64,000 nt of DNA from Fonsecaea monophora (GCF_001642475.1 NW_019173942.1:186001-250000), one strand, 5' to 3'. Counted from the stretch's first letter, positions 43,395 to 54,678 are shown. Notes: generated from the letters alone by a model not told the origin. Program-made: numbers and translations.

Positions 43395-43406
43395 GGACAC
43401 GTGTCC
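43395..43406. repeat. Perfect 12-bp palindrome with E-box
   Basis: GGACACGTGTCC is a perfect palindrome centred on CACGTG, a bHLH/bZIP-type site. It lies 56 bp from the other palindrome. Confidence 0.65.
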
Positions 43407-45277
43407 CTACCAGGCAATTGTATCCAGCCGCAATCAAGGAATCTCTCTTCTCCAAAGCTTTGCTCAAGGCAAAGAGGCAATGATGAAAAGGATGAAGGAG
43501 CCAAAAAATACGCGGATAAGAGCCCCGAAGGACACTTAATGGCGACATCCACCGCGATGTGCAATGCAGGGACACCGCCATAGCAAACCCACTTCTTGAG
43601 CTAGGTTGCTCCCACAAGGTCTATCATCATGTTAGCTGTTTGATCATTCCAAATGTAGGGGTTGGTTTGGGGAGAACGCACAAGTATGTCTTTTCACAAA
43701 GGGGACTGGGGGAAGCGAGGTATTTAAACAAAAATATTTGCCAAGACTTGGGTCACAGTATCACCTGTGCGCTGTAGTGACAATCACGCTACGAGGCCAA
43801 GACTCACTAACAAACCCTGTCCTAGTGGCTCGCCTTGCTTACCGTATCCGAATTACCCAAGGAGGCGCCCTCTGAACGACTTTCACGAATACCTAGGTAC
43901 CTAGTAGTAAGTACCGAGCATTGCTCAATAGAAGCTTTTTGGTTTTAGTGCAAGCACCTTTCCAGCTATTTCTGTCTGATATTCTACCTCTGCATACTGG
44001 ATCTACTAATTCTATCATGCTTGAGTTTTTGGCAACCGTGCGCGGTCCCCCTTCCGAATGCCAATCTCCGATGTGGACACCATGAGGAATTAGTATGGAT
44101 TAAACGAGCAGGCAGCTCATGGGTGGCTCACTCCTGTACGTGTATTCGTCACTCGCCAGATCCTCAGACAAATGTGAACCTTACGATTGTCCTCGTATGC
44201 CTGCTATAGACAATTCCAACTCCACCGAGTCTCAAGTAGTTAGCCGCCTTGAACAACGTCAGCACGAGACCCTGTCTGCCTGTTGGGTGCCTGTACCATC
44301 TTCAGGGAATACCTACAAAGTCGACTCAAGGTAATCTTTAGTGGTGGGATTTAAGCGTGTTTGCCTACCTGCACACTTGAAGGATTATGTCAAGCAATCG
44401 AAGTCTTGGGTCACTATCATCGACAACGAGAACACAAATGTGACGGAGCCTGATGCAAACAGCACGGTGATAGCACACCAGAATCCGGGACGAGTGTTCT
44501 GTGCATCAAGAATTAGAATTCGTTCAGAGCGGCAGATCTTCAGCCGTGCCATGTTCAGAAACACAGCTTCTGTTGCCCTGGTCGAATGATTTATGAAGGC
44601 CATTTGGGTTCAGCTGATTGAGCCCAGCCTATTGCGGAAGCCCTGGACTCACAACACCTCTATCTATATCAATCTGCTGCCCTTTGGAATCCCAGCAAAA
44701 CTCGATTGGTCGACCTTTGAGGGTTAGGATCAGGAAGAAAATTGTCTTGGCCATCTTTCTTTTACAACTCTTGCTTTTCTGGGGCAGTGGGGGCCTTTCT
44801 CACTGTTGCCTGAGCCAGATACTTTGTCACCATTACAATCGAGGGTGCTGTAGCGAGGTCGATGGTTATGAGCCCTAGTGACAACTGCAGCCACTAGCTG
44901 TGCCTAGCCGCTAACGACTATGACGTAAGTCCATGATTGGAATGTTTCCCGAATCGCCTCCTGTTGTTGAACAGCGAATAGTTGGACCTTGAACGCGACC
45001 TGTTACGTGTTCACTCAAGAATCCTGGTCCGGTGCTTCTCTGGCTTATAAGTGAAAGTGGCAAAGAACATGTTTGATCCAGATGTTACACATACACCTAT
45101 ATATCAACTCAAAGGAAACGCCTCGCTAATACCTTAAGGAGACTTCCCGCCACCAGGGACAGCCACCTCTCCATACACAAGGCTGAACTCATTCAGCCCT
45201 CCTGAGTGTCGCCTTTTCACAGGGGAATGGTCCTCCTTGCATGACGGGCCAAAACCACTGAGTGCGCACGTTATAAA

Positions 45278-46879
45278 ATGGCTCCTGGATCCAATTCTCA
45301 ATTGGGCGAATCCTGGGTGGTGGAAGATGAAGGCGATGAGAGGATCAGTTGGGACGAACGTTCTGCAGAATCGGAATCCGACAGAGAACTAGAGGTTGCT
45401 GTCCCTAATGACGAGGAACCACAAATGACGAAAGCCATACGAGAGAGACGCAAGTCTCCCAGATTGTCCACGCCGACAGCACGAGAACCAGAGTTCATCA
45501 TGCCATCCTTCGCAACAAGTATCAATCCATCGGAGAAGGTCGTCCGGAGGGGTAAACCACCTGGCAGGCCAAACGTCGCTTCATCGAAGCAGCAGGCAAT
45601 ATCAGCACGCTCGGACCAATTGAGGCAGACACAAACACACAACAGAACGACATCGCCAGTGGTGGATAAGATCGTCCTAGTTCTGGTGCATGCTACGGAA
45701 TGGCTGCTCGATATCCTAGGGCAGACGCTGAAGACCTTGAAGCGGCCCATATCTTGGCTGCTTGCGGCATATCTCTTCTTCGGCATCTTGATGCTTGTGC
45801 AAAATCTCCTAACCAGCTCCATCTATACGGCTCTGTCCCCCATATGTCGTATTCCTGGCGTCTCTCTTCTCAACCTTCGACTGTGTCAATTTGCCTCACC
45901 ACATAACGACAACCCGACTCTTCCTGCTGGAGCATCCGCTCCCGTCGAGTTCGACGCTCTGATGAAGACGCAATCTCACTTTGAAGACATTTTATCTGAA
46001 TCTGCTGCAGGTGTTTCGTTACCCTTGGACATGAAAAGATCGGAGACCTCGATTCGCGATCTACGGCAGATTGTGCGGTACTCACAGCTCGCCTCACGCA
46101 ACGAGATGGTTCTCGAATTTGATGGGTTCATCGAGACCGCTCGTATAGCATCATATGACCTTCAGAAATTCAATTCACACGTTGGCCGTGGGGTGGACAT
46201 TGTTCTGAGCACAGCGCGTTGGACGCAACGCGTGCTCGATGATATGGCGGTCAAGCAATCTTCCCGAGGCATCATCCCGGGCTTCATACAAGACAAACTT
46301 CTGGCCCCTTTCAAACCGATACAATTCACCGAGGCAAGGCTTCTCGACCAATACATCTCTCACACACGGATAGTGTCCGAAGAAATCGAGCGTCTGATCG
46401 AAGAGGCCCAAGCTTTACTCATGGTCCTGCAGAACCTCGAAGACCGGCTCGACGTGATCCACGCTATCGCGCTGCGCGACAACCTCGCCGCACAGGCTAA
46501 CAAGGACGAGATCCTCTCGCACCTGTGGACTCTGCTGGGCGGCAACCGCGCGAAGCTGGGAAAGTACAACAATCAACTGACTCTTTTGCGACAAGTCGGG
46601 CAGTATCGCAAAGTGGCATGGGCGCATGTCTCTGCCACGATCCTCAAGCTGCAGGCCATGGGTGCTGAGCTGGAGGAACTGCGGACCAGAGTCTCGAGCG
46701 CTGAAGTATTGAGGGGCCACAAAGAGATCCCGCTGGCGGTGCACGTCGAGAATCTACGGTTGGGCGTGCAGCGGCTCGAAGAGGGTAGGGAGAATGCCAG
46801 ACGGCTTGAGCAAGGCCATATCAGACGGGTTATTGAAGGGTCAGAGCAGGGAAATATTATGGCGTTGGGAGATTCTTGA
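45278..46879 (+). CDS. Conserved-looking membrane protein with coiled coils
   Basis: Single exon, 533 aa, family not recognised. Residues 1-125 are disordered and charged, with two short basic clusters (RERRKSPR, VVRRGKPPGRPN). One hydrophobic segment lies at about 160-183 (WLLAAYLFFGILMLVQNLL). From about 220 to the end the protein is almost all helix with heptad-like spacing (for example SEEIERLIEEAQALLMVLQNLEDRL and LQAMGAELEELRTRV). The layout of a basic disordered head, one transmembrane helix and a long coiled-coil domain resembles inner nuclear membrane or ER-anchored structural proteins, but that is inference. The ATG at 45278 is the first in the frame. Confidence 0.7.
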   Translation: MAPGSNSQLGESWVVEDEGDERISWDERSAESESDRELEVAVPNDEEPQMTKAIRERRKSPRLSTPTAREPEFIMPSFATSINPSEKVVRRGKPPGRPNVASSKQQAISARSDQLRQTQTHNRTTSPVVDKIVLVLVHATEWLLDILGQTLKTLKRPISWLLAAYLFFGILMLVQNLLTSSIYTALSPICRIPGVSLLNLRLCQFASPHNDNPTLPAGASAPVEFDALMKTQSHFEDILSESAAGVSLPLDMKRSETSIRDLRQIVRYSQLASRNEMVLEFDGFIETARIASYDLQKFNSHVGRGVDIVLSTARWTQRVLDDMAVKQSSRGIIPGFIQDKLLAPFKPIQFTEARLLDQYISHTRIVSEEIERLIEEAQALLMVLQNLEDRLDVIHAIALRDNLAAQANKDEILSHLWTLLGGNRAKLGKYNNQLTLLRQVGQYRKVAWAHVSATILKLQAMGAELEELRTRVSSAEVLRGHKEIPLAVHVENLRLGVQRLEEGRENARRLEQGHIRRVIEGSEQGNIMALGDS

Positions 46880-47311
46880 GGACAGGACAACCATTGACGA
46901 TTCTTTACGACCTCATGCGACAAGTAACAGGCGCTACGGCAACAGATTTTCCACGTCGAATGCATCGGTGGTGCTTTTTGGTTTACGCTGAGTCCATTTT
47001 TCCGCGGCGAGCGGATTGCGCAATGGAATACGAGGCCGGGCTGTATAATGTAGCAAGATCTATATGTTCTGGCGTTCTGGTTGATTCTGAATTATTTGGA
47101 TTTATTTTCTGTGGAATCATTTCTCACTCCGTATGTCTTCCGCGTGCTGATGTACGGGATGGGTTCATAGGGTACACAATCACGATTGGAATATGCTATT
47201 GTAGCAAGCAAACCCCATTTTTGATCGCCGCACAGCACCCTTTGCAGTACCATTGTCTCCAAACCCATGACCCCCAACTCGCGCGATGTCCCAATTCCTT
47301 TCCTTCCCAAA
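46880..47311. other. Convergent 3' spacer
   Basis: A 432-bp spacer between the convergent coiled-coil protein and snu13 genes; T-rich, probably UTRs and poly(A) sites. Confidence 0.45.
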
Positions 47312-47843
47312 CTAGATCATGAGTCTCTCGACTCGGTCCTTCAGCTCGCGGATCTGAGGCATCAGATCACTCGACTCGTTGGTCGTGATGCTCGCCGCAA
47401 TAACCGCCCGTGAAACACCGCAAGCTCTTCCCAGCGCCGTCTTGGAGTTAACATAGACGTAGGGCACGTTCTTGTCCTCGGCGAGGAGGGGAAGGTGAAG
47501 GAGAATGGCAAGTGGAGAGGTGTCGGCGGCCAGAACGATGAGTTCGGCGGTGCCGCGATTGAGGGTTTTGGTTGCTATTGACAGAAGATTGGGTCAGTAT
47601 AACCAAGATCTAAGATCGAGGGAGGGGCCCATGGGAGAGAATTTTTTACTTTCGTTTGCGCCTTTCCTCAGCTGGCGGTGGTGAGAGGCTTGTTGAACGG
47701 TGTCCCTGCGCCCATCTAGTCAGTGCTGTGATTGGAAGGACGGCGGTCAAGTGTCTTTGGGAGAGGAAAGCAAAGACTTACAGAATCTTCTGCGACAGAG
47801 CTTCGTCGGCCAAGGGCCATGCAGCACTCGGGTTGTCGGCCAT
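47312..47843 (-). CDS. snu13: Snu13/15.5K, L7Ae-family U4 snRNP and box C/D protein
   Basis: Three exons (47782-47843, 47650-47705, 47312-47574) with introns of 76 and 75 nt give 126 aa, the same length as yeast Snu13. The sequence starts MADNPSAAWPLADEALSQKI and contains RQLRKGANE for kink-turn RNA binding, the beta-strand ELIVLAADTSPLAILLHLPL, EDKNVPYVYV, and the C-terminal RACGVSRAVIAASITTNES. Snu13 binds the kink-turn in U4 snRNA and in box C/D snoRNAs, nucleating assembly of Prp31 or Nop56/Nop58. It is divergent from vma3. Confidence 0.96.
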
Positions 47844-48323
47844 TTTTGCGATATGCGGCTTGGATATTTCGAGCTGCTTCGATAGAGCGGAAGTGGTTGA
47901 TTGTAACGCAAATTCGAGCTTGTAAATAAATGCGGATGGGTATGAACAAGCGTGTAGCAAAGGGTTCCTTGCGTTGGCTCGCCCTTTGCTTCTGCGATCA
48001 ACGATGTCGCACTGAACAACTTTGGTGTTGGTGTGAGTCTATCAAAAAAATAATTTCTGGGGGTCTAAAAAGTTTACGCGGAGGCGCTCAAGAAACTCGG
48101 TTGACTTTCCTCTAACAGAGGCTTGGCCAAGTTGGAGCTTCCCCTTGGAACTCGACCTTCGAAACATCATCACCCATTACCTGCTCTGCTCAGCACCGAA
48201 AAACTGTTCCATTCCTGCTCAACTCCATCATCGCCGTCAAGCTCTTTTCGCTCCGTCCGACTCTCCCTGCACCTATTCCCTATCTAGGAGCTATCCACGA
48301 GCGAATCAAGCAGACCAGTCAAG
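47844..48323. promoter_or_regulatory. Divergent promoter, snu13 / vma3
   Basis: A 480-bp spacer between divergent essential genes. CT-rich tracts lie just before the Vma3 start (48230-48300). No TATA box recognised. Confidence 0.45.
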
Positions 48324-49137
48324 ATGTCTTCTGATCTCTGGTACGTGTTTCCGGCCCCCTCATGCTGTCGGATTGCCTTCAGCCTGCGCCCGCCTACCTG
48401 CATGACAAGATGGACGGAGCTACCATTTGACACTACCTTCTATCCGATTTCGTTCTTGAGATAGCCTTTGCTAACATTTCTGCTTCTTTAGTCCCGTCTA
48501 TGCGGTATGTCATGCTACCTTGCGCAAAATGCCACCTCATCTACTCATTCGCTTGCCTCTTCCGCTCAATGATCTTCCGCAATGCTTTCCAGAAAGCGGA
48601 GAAAGCTGACTCTCTCAATGCTGAATAGCCCTTCTTCGGCGCCATGGGCTGCACATCTGCTATCGTTTTCACCTGCTTCGGTGCCGCATATGGAACCGCA
48701 AAGTCTGGTGTCGGTATCTCCGCTATGGGTGTTCTCCGACCTGATCTCATCGTCAAGAGTATGGAATTCTGGCCTCATAGTCCGGAGACTGTTTGTGACT
48801 GACAACTACAGACATCGTGCCCGTCATTATGGCTGGTATCATCGGTATCTACGGATTGGTCGTTTCCGTCTTGATCTCCGATAACCTCTCCCAAAAAGAA
48901 GCACTGTTCACCAGCTTCATCCAACTTGGTGCTGGGTTGTCTGTCGGTCTTGCTGGTCTCGCCGCGGGCTTCGCGATTGGTATTGTTGGCGATGCTGGCG
49001 TTCGCGGCACCGCTCAGCAGCCCCGCTTGTTCGTTGGCATGATTCTCATCTTGATTTTCGCCGAAGTGTTGGGTCTTTACGGGTTGATTGTTGCGCTATT
49101 GATGAACTCGAAGGCGCAGACCGATGTCACCTGCTAG
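48324..49137 (+). CDS. vma3: V-ATPase proteolipid subunit c (Vma3)
   Basis: Four exons (48324-48340, 48492-48504, 48629-48758, 48812-49137) give 161 aa, matching the usual 160. Exon 2 is a 13-nt microexon encoding only PVYA. The protein has four transmembrane helices: FFGAMGCTSAIVFTCFGAAYG, VPVIMAGIIGIYGLVVSVLI, LGAGLSVGLAGLAAGFAIGI and LILIFAEVLGLYGLIVALLM. The last carries the proton-binding Glu of IFAEVLG. GVRGTAQQPRLFVGM is the conserved loop. Subunit c forms the rotating membrane ring that acidifies the vacuole and is the target of bafilomycin. The start and all splice joins are in frame. Confidence 0.97.
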
Positions 49138-50369
49138 ACTGGGAGATGAGTCTGAGTATAATAAGAGGGAAGAGAGGAATGGCGGCTGCGATGGAGCGCC
49201 ATTGGAAGGACGGCAGATCAGAGAGTATGGAAGGAAATGTATGGGGAACGCATCGAATCGGACCAGCTATCGCCAATTCACCTCTGAAAACGATGAAAAC
49301 CAACGTCAACCATCGCCAAGAACCGACAACCACCAGAACACCGACCCGAGGGGCAGCAATTTCACACAGGGCTTGTCCTTGACCCCGAATACTTGTTATG
49401 TATGAATGCTAGAGCTTTTGATCAAAGATCAGGCGGCGCAATTTGATTGCTCGCTCGCCGAGCTAGGGCTATGGATAGTATAGTGTATTGAACTCGTTAA
49501 TTTGCATCTCTGGAGAGCAAATCGTTCTCCCTTTATCCTCCTCGTCCAGTTGCCACAAAAGCGAGCGTGGCAGGTGCTAAAGCAACCACCGGAGTTGTCT
49601 TGGACGACATCGAATTCTTGAGTGGTGTGACACGCTTGAAGAGGTGCACAGACGCATCGAGTAGATGACTTGAGTATTTGACCAGGCCTACGCACATAGG
49701 TACCTGGGGTGTACATATCCTGCATACACAGAGTAGGACGTCCATGCACCAGGTCCTTAGATACAGGGTAGATAGACAAGCTGAGGTAGTGAGAGATAGC
49801 CGCTATGTCCGCGGACAGGGTGCGGATAATAGTTTAGCAGCACTTCGGTGGATCATTGGATCCTTTCCCACGCGTCCACGTTGAGGCACATGGTTGGTTC
49901 AGCTGCTCTCGGCCTGACATTTGCCCGGTTTCCGACGAGGTGTACCGAGTATATCTTGATGTCTCGACGTGTAGCGAAGTATTCTTTTCATGCAAGGTTG
50001 ACCACCGCCATGTCTCAATACCTAGGAATGAGCTGATTTCCCAGAGTGACAGAATGAGAGAGCATCTCGCAAAGGCGCAAGGGCGCCTTAACGTCACCAC
50101 GCGTGTCACACATTCCACACGCCTACATGTAACAGCAGATTCCATTCCGTTGCTCGAAACAACCTCAACATCACGCATCTCCTAGACACTCTGCACGGGA
50201 CCGTCCATTTGTTGACAATGTTCCGACGCATTCTTTCCTCCTGCGGTTGTGCTTAAATACCGCGTTCCCGGCAACACCTGCAACGCGATCAAAACTCCTT
50301 CGTTCTATTCACTTCTAGGAGTTACACGTACCGCCACGTCTGGGCTCTGAGGCCAACACAATCGTCCTA
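49138..50369. other. Spacer between vma3 and the DUF7924 gene
   Basis: About 1.2 kb, no supported gene. Reading frames near 49429-49779 and 49834-50185 overlap on both strands and have no motif. Confidence 0.45.
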
Positions 50370-51932
50370 ATGGCTCCTGCAACGAAGGCTAAGAAGCCCC
50401 GGCTCGCACCAAAACCTGGAGCAGCTCCTCAAGGGGTCAGAAAGAGGGCCGCTTCTCAAGCAGCTCGCAACCAGGTAATGTCCAATGCTCATTACCCATT
50501 TCCCCCCTTCCTACCTTTTCCAAACGTGGGAAGTCTTTGTTTTTCCCAGGCGCCAAACGCCGAAGATAAGTAGAAGCTCCGTTCCTGACGCTCTGCATCT
50601 ATAAAGGCTCCCAAGGACACCAAACCTCCGCCAGTCCCAGCTCCGACACGGGTGCTTAGATCAAATATGAAGTCTCAACCGTCCACTGGTTTGCAGAGTG
50701 GAAGCAGCGGATCCGAAGCCGAAGCCGAATCCGAATCTGAGTACGGATCGGAATTCGAATTCGAATATGAATCAGAGGCAATGCGTCAAAGGTCACGCGA
50801 AACATGGAGCGAGGCAGACCTATCCGATGGATACGCCGAGAGGGTCACTGAAGAGCGACGGTACCCGGAGGATTTCTCAAGGATCGACTTGTACCACGCG
50901 GATTTTCCTCAGGGCCTCTTGGACCGAAACGTCGCTCTATCCGAACATATACAGGACGATCCCTTCGCCGACAAAGTTCCACGTCTCGAATCAGTTCCCG
51001 TGCTCAAGGAACAGGAGGCAGAAGACGACCCTTACGGACCTGAGTGGATTATATATCAAGCGATGATCCACGAGAATTTCGGCGAGAATCCGAACCAGTC
51101 GTTCTACCATCGGACGCTGATGGTGGACATGATAATGCGAAACCTCCTCAACTACAGTAGACGGAGCGTCGAGCCCGACTGTCTCGAGTTCCGCAACGGA
51201 AAACCATGGACTTGCCCGCCAATGCCCACTCGGGCCTTCGCCCAAGGTGGCAGGTTCCTGGCACAACCAAAGCCAGAGCTTGCGGTGTGTTTCCGCAGGG
51301 AGACCGTCATTCCCGATAGACTGTGGCATGCTTTGCCGAGAGCAACCAAGATGCTTGCCTGCTTCGAGGGCGTCAAGGCGGCCGGAGCCGGGAGGATATT
51401 CCATTTCGTCGCGGCCGAAGCGACGGACGGGCTGACGTCCACCAACGACAACATCGGAAGCCTCTCGAGTCTGAACGACGCAAGCCAGGCGCTCCACAAC
51501 ATGTTCGAGTTCTTCCGCGACGCCGGCCACGAGGACGTGTTCTTCGCCAAGGTGCGGTTCTTCTCCATGGTCGCCGGCAACGACGGCGTCTGGGTCCGCA
51601 TGCATCGCGCCGTGCGCGTACCGCCACGCAAACCCGACGACGCATGCATCATGCCGACGAGGAGGGCCGAGTACCCGCTCAAATTTGAGTTTCGAAACTG
51701 GGCGCACATCACGAGGGCCAAGCTCGAGATCGGGGCCTCGGGCTGGAAGATCATTGGGGAGGCCCTGCTTGGATATGGCATCGGGTTGCTGCGCGGGCTG
51801 ATCCACGACGCGGCGCAGGCCCTCGTGGTGAAGCTCGAGCGTGATATCGCGGCGACCAGGGCGAGGGGGGATGTTGATTTCTATCGTTATGGGCAGACCG
51901 TGGCCAATGCCAGGAGCAGCAGCAGCAGCTGA
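50370..51932 (+). CDS. DUF7924-like protein, possible PD-(D/E)XK fold
   Basis: Two exons, 50370-50474 and 50607-51932 (intron 132 nt), give 476 aa. The N-terminus is basic (AKKPRLAPKP, RKRAA), followed by a Ser/Glu repeat-like stretch (about 65-90). The core from about 160 contains FLAQPKPELAVCFRRET, then GAGRIFHFVAAEATDG and ASQALHNMFEFFRDAG. It ends in a helical tail with a Ser run. The layout of QP.PDLAV.F followed by a hydrophobic strand, an acidic residue and a helical Ala/Gln segment is that of DUF7924 proteins of ascomycetes. It could be a PD-(D/E)XK nuclease relative, with the strand FHFVAAEAT in the E-x-K position but Thr where Lys would be. The nuclease idea is weak; the family assignment is moderate. 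Confidence 0.6.
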
Positions 51933-52962
51933 ATTCTAGACGGCGGGTTGAAGCCGGTCAGTCAGTCAGTGGGTCAGTCAGATAGCCGCAATCCAGTGTT
52001 GTGGGAGGGAGTAATGATAATATTAATATGCTTGTATCACTAGTGTTACTGAATACATTGCCGGGTGGCTAGCTAGCTAGCTACATAGCTAACCTGTAGT
52101 TGAGATACCGGAATATCTGATGTAGGTGGTCGACCAAGGTTATGGTATGTTGCTACATATGTGCGAGTTACAAGTGTGCCTATGTACATATATACGAGTG
52201 CATAGTGCGCATTGCGTGCCTGGCACCTAGCACCCAGTATACCTAGCACCTGACACTCGGCACGAGCTACGAGGTACATATATCCCATACACACATCCCA
52301 TTCTCCGTGCATAATTAGTGCAATGCAGTGCGGAATTTAGACTAGGACTAGGACCTGGACATGGACTGATGTACCTCGTACTCGGTATGCATTGGCAGAA
52401 AGGGATGGGATGGTGGTGACATGCAGCATTGCTGCAATGCACTGCCGACGTCCGAAGTCGGACCTGGAACCGAACCAGCGAGTGAGCGAGCCCTCTCCCA
52501 CCCCAACCAGACCAGTCTAATGCAGCCCAGTGCCCGAGGGCTGTATCACTCCTCCCTAGCCAGGTAGTCCTTGTACTTGTACTCTGTATATACGGAATTC
52601 ACCTTGAGCAGGAAACAAAGATGTTGGATCGAGAGCGAAGAGAGATTATTCAAGTAGCCTGACTAGCCACTAGCCACTAGCCACTAATCAGACGAGGGCT
52701 CAGCATCAAAGAACCTAATTCACAAGAGGCTGTGTATGTATATAGAGAGTCTGCGTGGCGATGATCGAAACTGGACTGCTAAGTTGTTACCCCTCCAAAC
52801 AAGTCAATGCGACATGGAGGACTTTGCAGAACCCGCTTGAAATGCAATAACAATGGCAAATCCCTCATGACCACATGTGTCTAAGTCAGGTGTATGATTC
52901 CTTGCAAGCAATGCAGATAGGCTGAAAAAAGGGCACAGCCTCGCTTTCCCAAACAGGTGGCA
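51933..52962. other. Low-complexity convergent spacer
   Basis: About 1.0 kb between convergent genes, with short tandem patterns: GTCAGTCAGT near 51960, CTAGCTAGCTAG near 52070-52082, a CACCTAGCACC-type stretch near 52220-52250 and ACTAGCC units at 52664-52686. No gene seen. Confidence 0.55.
52664..52686. repeat. 7-bp tandem repeat (ACTAGCC)
   Basis: Three consecutive ACTAGCC units followed by a partial unit, in an otherwise low-complexity spacer. Confidence 0.6.
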
Positions 52963-54215
52963 TTATATCTGTCCCAACTTCCTCCTCAAGTTCCTGGTCT
53001 TACGCATCAGCTTCTTGTACTTATGCTTCTTCATCTTCAGGCGCCTCTGTCTCTTGACGCTGATCGCATACATTCCTTCTCTTCGCCTGCCTGGAATAGA
53101 CCCGACCTGCCTCCGGTTGCCGATGATCCTGCTTCGCCCCAGCGGGAATTGTTGTTCAATCTCTGGCAGGGCAGATGAGGCGTCGGGGTTCTCAATTTCC
53201 ACCACAGGGGCGCCACGGCTGGTGAAAAAGCGTCCGTTTTGAAGCTCTGCCGAGTTTTGGGGGACGTTGGTTGCCACCTGCTGGATGTAGGGGTCGGTGT
53301 GGTCTTGTTCTATTTCCACTTCCAGGGACTTTGCTTGCATTTCTTCCTCCTTATCTGCCTGTCTCACAGATTGCTGTTCGCTTGCATTGATCTCAGCGTC
53401 ACTGATGGGGCGGGGCACAGGAGGGACATTGAAAGGGCGAAACCTTCGTTGCATTTCTTGAATGACTAGTTTGATGTTCCCCCCCGCAATCTGGATGGTT
53501 TGAGGCGCACCGTCAAGATGATGTGTTCGACTCGGGTCAGCGGGACTCTCATTGCGCTGCATGAGAGATTTGATCAAGGCCGCCTTCTGCTCAGCCGTAT
53601 TGTGTGAAGTCTGATCTACTTGCTTTTGAGAAATATGCTCGTCGAGGGTCTCTACTGCAGAAGCAAGGGTGTAGATAACATCTTGAGATGCATTGCGTGA
53701 TCGGGATTTTGGCTTTGGTTGGAAGATTTTATCGATCGCTTCTATCGATGCCTCGGGAGGTACAGGTCCGGTAATGGACATGGGTCGATGGGTCGAGAAG
53801 AAAGAGGCAACATATACATCTAATAACGCAATCAGCTTGGGATAATGTGGTTATCCGCGCCATGCAGACCTTTGGGGTTCAAGTGTTGCAGACTAGGAAC
53901 CGCGGGTAATTTTGAAGTCCAGTCATCCTGGGTTTCCTTGCTGTCTGCCCTGTCTTTGGACGATCTCTTCTTCGAAAGACGCGACTCGGCGCCCGGGCGC
54001 TTCGACTCTGATCGGGGAGCGCCAACTTGTTTCACAGAGGCTGCTGGGATTGCCGAGGAACCATTGTTTGGCGGTACGGGTGGCTTCGAAGAGGAATGCC
54101 GCCGCTGATGAGCATTAGAGGTGAAGGATGCGATCGTAGGAGTGGACGGGCGAGAGGGTACCGCCGGCGCACTGGTGCAGGAGCGCGCCACCCGGCGCAG
54201 AGAAGTATTGAACAT
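52963..54215 (-). CDS. cox24: Mitoribosomal small-subunit protein mS38 (Cox24/AURKAIP1)
   Basis: Two exons, 53870-54215 and 52963-53819, with a 50-nt intron (GTCTGC donor), give 400 aa. The N-terminus MFNTSLRRVARSCTSAPAV is a mitochondrial presequence. A long disordered basic/Ser region follows. The splice restores SLQHLNPKDVYVASFFSTHRPMSI, a stretch typical of fungal members. The C-terminus YAISVKRQRRLKMKKHKYKK followed by LMRKTRNLRRKLGQI is the diagnostic mS38 tail, which inserts into 15S rRNA near the decoding region; in yeast its loss affects translation of COX1-3 mRNAs. It is divergent from the Dabb gene. The middle of the protein is poorly conserved, as expected. Confidence 0.88.
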
Positions 54216-54678
54216 GTGTCCCCAGCACTCAGAGAGGAGGTTACAAAGGGAGGGACAAGACGTCCTGAGCACGATGGCGGGGGATGAGCGAGTCTGGAGG
54301 GTGAGCTGATAGAAGAGCAGAAGCACCCAAGATCGGAGTTGAACGTGACGGTGATTGGAATGCCAAGACGATCATTTCACGGGACGTTGCCACGTGATGT
54401 TGGGTTTTCCTAAGCGCTGAGGCGCTGGCCGCTGAATTCAGTCTATCTGGTTTATCACGTGATGAATATTCACGTAATTGGTCTCTATCCGATCGACGCG
54501 GGAGAATTTCCGCCCATCGGATGCTGGCCATGCACTTACATACTCCATGTTCACTAGGGATATACCCACGCTGACTTATATATAAGTGACACAACCCCTT
54601 CCTTGTTTCTTGTAGAGTAGCTGCTCAACCCCCCTGCTGGTCTACTGTGAGAAGGGCAAAAGAAGACTTGTCGTCACC
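54216..54678. promoter_or_regulatory. Divergent promoter with two CACGTGAT sites and a TATA box
   Basis: A 463-bp spacer between mS38 and the Dabb gene. CACGTGAT occurs at 54391, and the perfect palindrome ATCACGTGAT at 54454-54463. A palindromic TATA region ACTTATATATAAGT at 54574-54587 lies about 95 bp before the Dabb ATG. RTCACGTG is the known binding site of Cbf1-type bHLH factors. Confidence 0.6.

Larger units (their letters stand above)
42599..45277. other. 2.7-kb gene-poor gap
   Basis: No reading frame in this stretch shows a recognisable domain or codon-like continuity across splice sites. It contains two perfect palindromes (43324-43339 and 43395-43406) and a CCTAGGTACCTAG-type low-complexity stretch near 43890. 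The last part must include the promoter of the gene at 45278. Confidence 0.5.

Noticed and set aside
50991..51806. Minus-strand 271-aa frame
   Set aside because: Antisense to the DUF7924 gene; no motif, and the opposite strand carries the conserved core.
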